This document shows positions 58,101 to 64,000 of a stretch of DNA of 64,000 nucleotides, in pieces. The position numbers were made by a program, and so were the translations under genes. The notes beneath the pieces were generated by a model. It was not told the origin of the DNA. It did not search any database and worked only from the letters and a program-made list of their open reading frames with translations. Every line of letters begins with the position of its first letter. The first letter of the stretch is position 1. This stretch comes from Planctomycetota bacterium (GTDB lineage Bacteria; Planctomycetota; UBA8742; UBA2392): contig JADLFN010000015.1 in the NCBI GenBank assembly GCA_020845475.1, forward strand, positions 1 to 64,000, in the 5' to 3' direction.

Positions 58101-61100
58101 GAGACCAACGAATATGGCGAAGCTTACTTCCGTGAGAAGGTAACCGAATCCGGCACCTTTGAACTCGTGTTCAAGACCAAGGACGAATTCGGCGAAGAAA
58201 TCTCCGGCTCCGAGCGCATCATCGTCAAGGCTGACAAATGGATGCCCGGCTCCTTCCGCTTCGACAGAGTCACGCTTGTTCCGCACAAGCGCGTGTTCAA
58301 GCAGGGCGAGGAATGCCGCGTGCTGGTGGGCAGCGACATGCCCGACAACTGGATGCTCGTCAGCATCATGGCCGAGCGCGAAGTCATTAAGCAGTTGTTC
58401 TTCTCGATGCCCGCGGGCCAGCAGGAACTGCTGATTCCAATCGGCGCCGAGCACCTGCCGAACTTCCACATCAATGTGCTCACCGTGCGCAATGGCGAGC
58501 TGTTCACCAACACGTGCCAGATTTTTGTGCCGCCCGTGGACCAGTTCCTCGATGTGAAAGTTGAAAGCGACAAGCCCGCCTATCAGCCGGGCGAGAAGGG
58601 CAAATTCACGATCACGGCCCGGGACAACAAAGGCAAGCCCGTGCAGGCCGAGTTCGCGCTGACTGTGTTTGACCGCGCGCTGACCTACATCATGCCCGAC
58701 AGCACGCCCAACATCATCAAGCACTTCTACGGCGACCTGCGCTACTACAACCTCGGCTATCGCAACAGCTACCAGACCGACGTGGGCGAGGGCCAGTGGG
58801 ACACTCAGAAGTACGAGAACTTCCGCTGGTACGGCGAGCCACTGGGCTACCGCGTGCGCGACTGGATGAACTGGGAAAAGAACGCCTTTGATTTCAACAG
58901 CGACGTAAGCCGCTCCGACAAATACCGCAAGGGCTTTGCCGGCAAAGAGAAGCTCAAGGTTTCCGGCGAGGGCCAGGCCGACGGGGAGGAGTCGCTGCGC
59001 AAGAAGTGGGACGACGGTCCCGCTGATTCCAAGAATTCGGGCGAGGGCGTCGGTGGCGGATCAGGCGGTCGCGCCGAACGTCGCGCCCGTGGCGGCGGTG
59101 GCGCACCCGCGAAGGATGCGGCCAAGCCCTCGGCTGCCGCTCCTGGAGAACCGGCCGCCGAAATGTCGGACGGCCTCGAAGAGGCTGAGAAGAAGATGGA
59201 AGATCGCAACGAGGAAGTCGCCCAGGGTGAAGGCGCAGCAACACCGCGCGTGCGCAGCAACTTCAAAGACAGCGTGTTCTACTCGCACAACGTCGTCACG
59301 AACGCCGACGGCAAAGCCGAAATCAACGTCGAGTTCCCCGACAACCTGACCGAGTGGCGCGTGGCTTGCCGCGGCATCACCGAGAAGGCCAAGGTGGGCG
59401 AGGCGTTCGGCGCGGTCAAAGTGAAGAAGCGCGTGATCATGCGCGACCAGGCCCCGCGCTTCTTTGTGGAAGGCGACGTGGTCACGCTGTCGGCCGTGAT
59501 CATGAACCAGTATGAGAGTGAGCTTGAAATGACGGCTCAACTCATGCTCAACCCGACTGACAGCGCGAGTGAAGCCGACGTCAAGGGTTACTGCGCTTAC
59601 GAGATCTTCCCGGAAACGCCGGCCAAGGTCACGTTCACGCTCGGCGCCATGCGCGAAAAGCGCGTGGACTGGCGCGTGCGCATGACCGGCGCGGGCAAGT
59701 TCCGCGTTCTCATGTATGCCCTGAGCAAAGTTGAAAGCGATGCCACGGACAAGAGCTACAACTGCAAGGTCCGCGGCGCCGAGATGTACCAGGCCACGAG
59801 CATGAACATCAAGGACGGTGAAGATTCCAAGAACTTCACCTTCACCCTGCCCGACAAGATGGACCCCGAGCAGACCAACCTGGACATCATGCTCAGCCCC
59901 AGCGTAGCCGCGCTGGCCATGGATGCGCTGCCTTACCTGCTCGATTATCCCTACGGCTGCATCGAGCAGACCATGAGCCGCTTCATCCCGGCGGTGCTGG
60001 TTCGCAAGACGCTGGCGGATGCCGGCATCTCGCTTGAGGAAGTCGGCAAGCGCCGTGCACAGATGGCCTACGACGGCGGCAGCCCGCAGGCGGCCTACTG
60101 GTACAAGAAGAGCCCGGTGTTCGATTCGGGCGTCATGAACAGCATCATCGCCGCAGGCATGGAACGCATCATTGCCTTCCAGCACGGCGACGGCGGCTGG
60201 GGCTGGTGGCGCGGCGGCGACTCTGATGCCTACATGTCAGCCTATGTGGTGTACGGCCTGGCCACCGCCAAGGCGGCGGGCGTGAAGTTCGATGAGAGCG
60301 TGCTCACGCGCGGCGCAAGCTTCATCAAGAGCGTTGCCCGTGGCGAGAAGAACCTGCACCGCGTGGCCTACATCGCGTACTGCAGCGCCTACGGCGGCAT
60401 GCCGGACAAGGAGTTGCTCGACAAGGTCTATGATCGCCGCGATGACCTGACCCACATGAGCCGCGCCATGCTGTGCATGGCCCAGTGGCTCGCCGGCGAC
60501 AAGGAACGTGCGAAGATCCTGATTTCCAACATCGAGGACTACCGCAAGACCGACGCTGAGAATGGCACCTGCTGGTGGGAATGCGGCCGAGATTACTGGT
60601 GGTGGTGGAACGACAAGATTGAGACCAACGCCTTTGTCATGCAGGCGCTCACGATGGTCGATCCGACCAACAAGTGGCTTGAGCCGCACGTGAAGTGGCT
60701 GGCGCAAAACCGCAAGGGCTCGCGCTGGAACAGCACGAAGGACACTGCCCAGGCCGTAGCCGCGCTCATGGCCTACGCCAAGGCCACGGGCGAACTCAGC
60801 CGCGAATACACGGTGAACATCTACCGCAACGGCGAAAAGGTGAAGAGCTGGGAAGTCACGCCCCAGAACATCTTCGCCCTGCAGACGAACTTCCGCCTCA
60901 AGGGCTATGCACTGCCCGCGGGCAAGCAGGAGTTCAAGGTGGAACGCGTGGGCAAGGGCAAGCTGTACTTCTCGGCTTTCCTCAGCTACTTCAGCAAGGA
61001 AGACCACCTGAAGGCCAGCGGCAACGAACTCGCCATTGACCGCAAGTACTACAAGCTGACGGAGAAGGTGGAGGAAGTTGAAATCGACAAGAAGCTCTCC

Positions 61101-61514
61101 GACGGCACAATCCAGAAGGTCAAGGAAAAGCGCCTGAGCTACGATCGCACCCTGCTGGCCACGGGCGCGGAGTTGACCAGCGGCGACATCATCGAAGTCG
61201 AGCTTGGCGTCACCAGCAAGAACGACTACGAGTATCTCGCGTTCGAAGACTACAAGCCCGCCGGCTGCGAACCCGTGGCCCTGCGTTCAGGAGCAGGCCT
61301 CGGCGGCGGCTTGATTCAGAACGTCGAACTGAGAGATGACCGAGTGGCCTTCTTCGTAAGCTACTTCCCGCAGGGTTTCGCACGCCTGAAGTATCAGTTG
61401 CGCTGCGAAATCCCCGGAACGTTCAGCGCACTGCCCACCCAAGGCGGAAGCATGTACGTGCCGGAAGTAAGAGCCAACAGCGAGGAATGGAAGGTGACGA
61501 TCAAAGATAAGTAG
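55143..61514 (+). CDS. Alpha-2-macroglobulin family protein with TPR-like N-terminus
   Basis: A 2123-residue secreted alpha-2-macroglobulin-like protein. A signal peptide (SALGALLFVAAGALA) precedes a TPR-like region (about 40-420; GDRHFTEKSYLKAYEAYEKVL). Macroglobulin beta domains follow, then a Gly/Arg-rich low-complexity segment (about 1300-1360, bait-region position). The thioester motif is GCIEQ (Cys1606, Gln1609; DYPYGCIEQTMSRF), so the trap chemistry can form. Known relatives trap proteases or repair the envelope with PBP1C; no pbpC is near. The ATG at 55143 follows GGAG. Confidence 0.93.
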   Translation: MSLSKISMKARLFSALGALLFVAAGALAFNLNFAAAEDAKDQLAEGDRHFTEKSYLKAYEAYEKVLKAEPKHSESFRIKLSMGKCQSQLEGYDKAEEIYKGLADDAGLNDLEKARANYHFGLFYSTRPHYYYENSKKERSWGRWIADSQYHDVSRKDAEQAKDRLKAAFDIFAPKAAEAFKGIEKDGNASIDLVREAFDAGLDAAAALHTWQYHQQQKQESIDYFDRNNQKQTFYFYRHEFKDRDTILAQYDTVTKLGLELESACKSLQTQKREFPKGVLEAASKAIAEGRGMAALSTYRKGCFLVSLTQIDDWYMERLIHHPDLADRALFDEKYSPVPVLRGVFKDYHDTAFADDAMFFVGYFHEQIGQYDLAEKAYRELIDDVTFKESTETSTAKHNLQQMLAKRVSVRQIAQDSEIKTDKEVRKWSNWSDWQFRKHVGVDRVLFKPGEKLGLWVETRNSPKFKVTAKTFNMIGLMNDAEFLNAKTSGLSSVADDVIKGLLDKYTKEEVWNRDYETGDDGRHLYTQMTFANAGALPVGSYMLEVDVGGVLDRRLVVVSDTQLVIQTYNPDENLALVLDATTGAPLANAKLTYKRWRAYWNNDKLVWNIDVAHYACDEDGRKRIPTGGNRDYEGYLLYAEVNGRYAFHQYGFEWWQQRGWSGYDTYSTRMLSMTDRPVYRPGDDVHMKVILRKKDGGEWKNVSGGAVKVQIYNPKGEAIIDDTFRATKFGALEVDFTLKKDAALGSWYTYIRGADGNWIGNSHFQVEEYKKPEFEVTVTPPSKPVKLGQAVSATIHGEYYFGGPVGGAEIKYKVYRNFYRHSVYFPRDYDWLYNWQSPKYYGTPDANFYRNNNAELIVQGTGKLDDKGDLVIEWGTQKALQDWGEWDHQYSISAEVTDASRRTITGSGSVKALRRQFFAFVDNRLGYYRPNDNTEVDVRCVTAEGQPVQCKGNLEIYRVTFTKGVDEKGNTKIDETRTFVRSVAMETNEYGEAYFREKVTESGTFELVFKTKDEFGEEISGSERIIVKADKWMPGSFRFDRVTLVPHKRVFKQGEECRVLVGSDMPDNWMLVSIMAEREVIKQLFFSMPAGQQELLIPIGAEHLPNFHINVLTVRNGELFTNTCQIFVPPVDQFLDVKVESDKPAYQPGEKGKFTITARDNKGKPVQAEFALTVFDRALTYIMPDSTPNIIKHFYGDLRYYNLGYRNSYQTDVGEGQWDTQKYENFRWYGEPLGYRVRDWMNWEKNAFDFNSDVSRSDKYRKGFAGKEKLKVSGEGQADGEESLRKKWDDGPADSKNSGEGVGGGSGGRAERRARGGGGAPAKDAAKPSAAAPGEPAAEMSDGLEEAEKKMEDRNEEVAQGEGAATPRVRSNFKDSVFYSHNVVTNADGKAEINVEFPDNLTEWRVACRGITEKAKVGEAFGAVKVKKRVIMRDQAPRFFVEGDVVTLSAVIMNQYESELEMTAQLMLNPTDSASEADVKGYCAYEIFPETPAKVTFTLGAMREKRVDWRVRMTGAGKFRVLMYALSKVESDATDKSYNCKVRGAEMYQATSMNIKDGEDSKNFTFTLPDKMDPEQTNLDIMLSPSVAALAMDALPYLLDYPYGCIEQTMSRFIPAVLVRKTLADAGISLEEVGKRRAQMAYDGGSPQAAYWYKKSPVFDSGVMNSIIAAGMERIIAFQHGDGGWGWWRGGDSDAYMSAYVVYGLATAKAAGVKFDESVLTRGASFIKSVARGEKNLHRVAYIAYCSAYGGMPDKELLDKVYDRRDDLTHMSRAMLCMAQWLAGDKERAKILISNIEDYRKTDAENGTCWWECGRDYWWWWNDKIETNAFVMQALTMVDPTNKWLEPHVKWLAQNRKGSRWNSTKDTAQAVAALMAYAKATGELSREYTVNIYRNGEKVKSWEVTPQNIFALQTNFRLKGYALPAGKQEFKVERVGKGKLYFSAFLSYFSKEDHLKASGNELAIDRKYYKLTEKVEEVEIDKKLSDGTIQKVKEKRLSYDRTLLATGAELTSGDIIEVELGVTSKNDYEYLAFEDYKPAGCEPVALRSGAGLGGGLIQNVELRDDRVAFFVSYFPQGFARLKYQLRCEIPGTFSALPTQGGSMYVPEVRANSEEWKVTIKDK

Positions 61515-61842
61515 CTGTAGCCTCCGGCTGCTGTATCACTGCGGCTGCCAGCCGCTGAGGTTAGGGGCGACCCATCGGTCGCCCCTGATCATTTAATGGC
61601 TTCAGCCTTGTGCATGGTTGCGCCGCATCAAAGAGGTGAAACTTCCTGCGCGCACCAATGCATACATCGCCGCTGCGGAGTCTGATTAGTCCTTCCACCT
61701 TCGACATGGTGCGAGCGCACTTCAACCCAGCCGATCTGTCCGCAAGTTCCTGGCGCCGTTTCGCAAACATGAATGGCACGCCTGAAGCGCGGTTTACACT
61801 TGCGCAGACGCGGCTACGATTTGAGTGGAGTCAGGGCACGCC
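61515..61842. other. 328-nt spacer with palindromes
   Basis: No gene is supported. It contains GCGGCTG-C-CAGCCGC at about 61542-61556 and a perfect 10-bp hairpin at 61563-61586 (AGGGGCGACC, loop CATC, GGTCGCCCCT). They may terminate the macroglobulin transcript, although no T tract follows. Confidence 0.65.
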
Positions 61843-64000
61843 ATGAGCGAAGAGTTTCTTGAAAAGCAGCCAGAGCAGAAGCAGGAGCGCTACGTCCGCG
61901 ATCCAATCGCGCCGACGGTCAATACCGTTTACCTGCGTGTGAAGAGCGAGCAGGTCAAGGGTCTGCTGGGCAGCAAATATGCCGTGCCGCAGGGGTTCAT
62001 GGGGCTTTCCAAGGATGTTGCGGGCAAGAGCAAACTGCTGTTTCCGGGCGAAGAAGCCACAGGCGATTTCACGCTGCACCTGGTGCGCGATCGCGATATT
62101 CGCGTGCCGTTTTCGGTGCTCAAAGCCAAATCAAAAGATGGCTTTGATTCCAGCGTGAGCTTTGAACTGGCTGTCACGCCCGATGTCAGCCACAAAGACT
62201 CCATCGAAGCGTTCATCGAGCGCGGCGCGCAACAGCGCAAGCATTTAGATTGGCCGTTGCTCAAGGGTGAGCTTCAGCCAACGATAGCGAGCGCGATCAT
62301 CGAGGCCGTGAAAGAAAGGCCCGCCGCAGAACTGGCGGCGCCCAATGCCTTCGAGAAGCTTCGCGAAGAGGTTCTCTCGCGCGCCGAAGTCGGCCTTTCC
62401 AAGCTGGGCCTGACGAACGTGCAGTTCGACATGGGCAAGATCCGCAGTGACGGTTTTGAGGCGCACCAGGCGGCGCTGGCGCAAGTGAAGCAGGAGGGCG
62501 AGAAGGCCAAGGCCGAGCAGCAGGTGCAGGCCACGATGCTGAAAGACCAGATGGGCGAAGAGCTCTCGCGCAAAGAGCTGGAGGATTTTCTCGCCAGCGC
62601 GCGTGAGGAGGGCATGCTCAAGCAGCATGAGCGGCAAAAAGCCCGCATCGAGCGCGAAGCCGAGTTGGACCAGATTCAGGCCGAATACCAGAAGCAGCGC
62701 CACAATCTCGAAGCCACACTAAAGAAGCTGCAGGTCGAAAAGAGCCTCGAGGTCGATGCGCTGATGCTCGACAAGCACGTCGAGGCGGTCAAGAACCTGC
62801 GCGACAAGCTCAGTGACGACCGCATCGAGGTGTACATCAACCTGATCAAGGACGAAAAACTCAAGGCCGAGTTGATCCACCGCCTGATCCAGAAGTCGAT
62901 GTCGCCCGAGCAGCTCAAGGCGCTTGCGGAACTGGAGGCCGCGCGTGCGCGGCAAAACGAGGTCAAGGTCAGCCAGCCGGATATCGAGCCAATCAAGGAG
63001 GCGCAAACCGAGTTCCGCGCCAACCAGAGCGTGAAAGTCGCGCCCACGGAAGAAGTCATGCGTCGCGAGGCGAAAGTCGAAACCGACGCACCCGCTCCGC
63101 CCACGGAGAAAACCGAAGCCGCAGGTGTAGCGCTGACCACCGATGCCGAAGCCACCGACACGCCCACGGAAAAACTCGAGTCTCTTGAGGCACTCGACAA
63201 TCCGAGCGAGGCTCAGAAGCAAAGCGCCGCGGAAACCGGCATTGATGCGCTTTGCCTCGTTGCGAGCGGCCGGCGCATTTACGCAGTCGATCCGCTGCGC
63301 CAGAAAGCGCTTGAGGATGCCGCGCTCAGCTTGAACTTCGATGGCGGGCACCTCGGCTCGCTGCGCAGCGTGCGCATAGCAGGCGAGGGGCGAGACCGAA
63401 TCTGCCTCGCCGGTGCGCGAAACGGTGTTTACTCGATGCTGCTCGCGCACCAGAAAGCCGCGCGCGAGTATCCCATCGGCATGAATGTCGATGCGCGCAC
63501 GGGCATCAACGCCGCCGTGCTCTTCAAGGGCTTCATTTACGCCACACACAGCGAATTCGGCATCTTGCGCTGGCCACAATTGCAGCCCTACAGCCCGGCC
63601 ACGCAGGTCATGCCGGAATTGACCTCGCGCTTTTCCACTACGCGCGGCCTCACGCTCTTTGATGAACGCATGCTGTTTGCCAATGGGCCTACGGTGATGC
63701 TGCTTGAGTCAGGCCAGGGGTCGAATCTGCGCGTAGCCGCGCGTTATCAGGGAACGCGCCACGAAGTCACAGCGCTGGCGCAGGATGGGCAGTACGTGCT
63801 GGTGGCCGACGCCGCGGGCGATGTGTACGTGTGGGAGCCCAGGTCGGGCGGGCAGCCGATGCTGGCGTTCCGCGCGGGCAGTGCCGTGGGCGAACTGGCG
63901 GCCACAACGCTGAGCGGTGATCGAAAGTGTCTGCTGGTGGCGATGAAGCGCACGATCATGCCCATGCTGTTTCAGGATGGCAGCACGGCGCTGGAGTTCG
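61843..64000 (+). CDS. SPFH-like, coiled-coil, beta-propeller protein, partial
   Basis: At least 719 residues, cut off by the right edge. Residues 1-130 resemble an SPFH/band-7 domain (KYAVPQGFMGLSKDV; ATGDFTLHLVRDRDIRVPF; SVSFELAV). Residues 130-400 form helices and coiled coil rich in Glu, Lys, Gln and Ala (QAALAQVKQEGEKAKAEQQ). An acidic linker follows (about 400-465). From 466 on there are WD/PQQ-like propeller repeats (LVASGRRIYAVDP; VTALAQDGQYVLVADAAGDVYVW). No signal peptide is seen. Band-7 proteins scaffold membrane assemblies; the propeller suggests an added binding surface. Confidence 0.7.
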   Translation, partial: MSEEFLEKQPEQKQERYVRDPIAPTVNTVYLRVKSEQVKGLLGSKYAVPQGFMGLSKDVAGKSKLLFPGEEATGDFTLHLVRDRDIRVPFSVLKAKSKDGFDSSVSFELAVTPDVSHKDSIEAFIERGAQQRKHLDWPLLKGELQPTIASAIIEAVKERPAAELAAPNAFEKLREEVLSRAEVGLSKLGLTNVQFDMGKIRSDGFEAHQAALAQVKQEGEKAKAEQQVQATMLKDQMGEELSRKELEDFLASAREEGMLKQHERQKARIEREAELDQIQAEYQKQRHNLEATLKKLQVEKSLEVDALMLDKHVEAVKNLRDKLSDDRIEVYINLIKDEKLKAELIHRLIQKSMSPEQLKALAELEAARARQNEVKVSQPDIEPIKEAQTEFRANQSVKVAPTEEVMRREAKVETDAPAPPTEKTEAAGVALTTDAEATDTPTEKLESLEALDNPSEAQKQSAAETGIDALCLVASGRRIYAVDPLRQKALEDAALSLNFDGGHLGSLRSVRIAGEGRDRICLAGARNGVYSMLLAHQKAAREYPIGMNVDARTGINAAVLFKGFIYATHSEFGILRWPQLQPYSPATQVMPELTSRFSTTRGLTLFDERMLFANGPTVMLLESGQGSNLRVAARYQGTRHEVTALAQDGQYVLVADAAGDVYVWEPRSGGQPMLAFRAGSAVGELAATTLSGDRKCLLVAMKRTIMPMLFQDGSTALEF

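Overview
The window is 64 kb of high-GC bacterial chromosome with no tRNA or rRNA gene that I can see. It encodes 44 supported protein genes, mostly in short operons on both strands. Large secreted or anchored proteins are common: a 2123-residue alpha-2-macroglobulin, a 1000-residue exported protein, FHA-CAP, VIT-VWA, GYF and carboxypeptidase-regulatory-like proteins. ECF sigma factors and proline-rich DUF4190-type membrane proteins also occur. This style suggests Planctomycetota or a related group; that is inference from gene content, not a marker-gene result.

Layout. 1-1.4 kb: a RAYT (IS200-like) transposase between mirror-image hairpin repeats. 1.4-9.6 kb: a U32 peptidase, transaldolase, two DUF4190 paralogs, MiaB and an SRPBCC protein. 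9.8-22.3 kb: a regulatory-like adhesin, bL31-RF1, a KamA-like radical SAM enzyme, an aminotransferase, GrpB, DnaJ, a GH63-like enzyme and FolE. 22.4-30.3 kb: a minus-strand block with an ECF sigma factor carrying an NTF2-like tail, VIT-VWA, PDZ and Obg. 30.3-35.7 kb: a plus-strand block with a DegT-family protein lacking the catalytic lysine, then sigma factor, FecR-like anti-sigma and GH44 lipoprotein.

35.7-43.2 kb is the most unusual part. A tightly packed minus-strand operon starts with a retron-like reverse transcriptase and continues with a degenerate asparagine-synthase homolog, a GT1-like glycosyltransferase, a PIG-L deacetylase, a Tat/lipoprotein phosphoesterase, an MGDG-synthase-like glycosyltransferase and a small membrane protein. 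The 443-nt spacer before the RT holds two long hairpins enclosed by a 16-nt inverted repeat, laid out like a retron msr-msd. Divergent from it are a DUF2071 gene and an N6-adenine methylase.

46-64 kb: an archaeal-type GAPDH homolog, FHA-CAP, the 1000-residue exported protein, a GYF protein, the giant macroglobulin and an SPFH/coiled-coil/propeller gene cut by the right edge.

The second theme is small repeats. Ten or so arrays of 7-, 8- or 9-bp units and several families of short palindromes lie between genes and also inside reading frames (U32, MiaB, the adhesin, the AsnB-like gene and the methylase), where they stay in frame. With the RAYT this indicates a genome actively or recently colonised by tiny palindromic elements.
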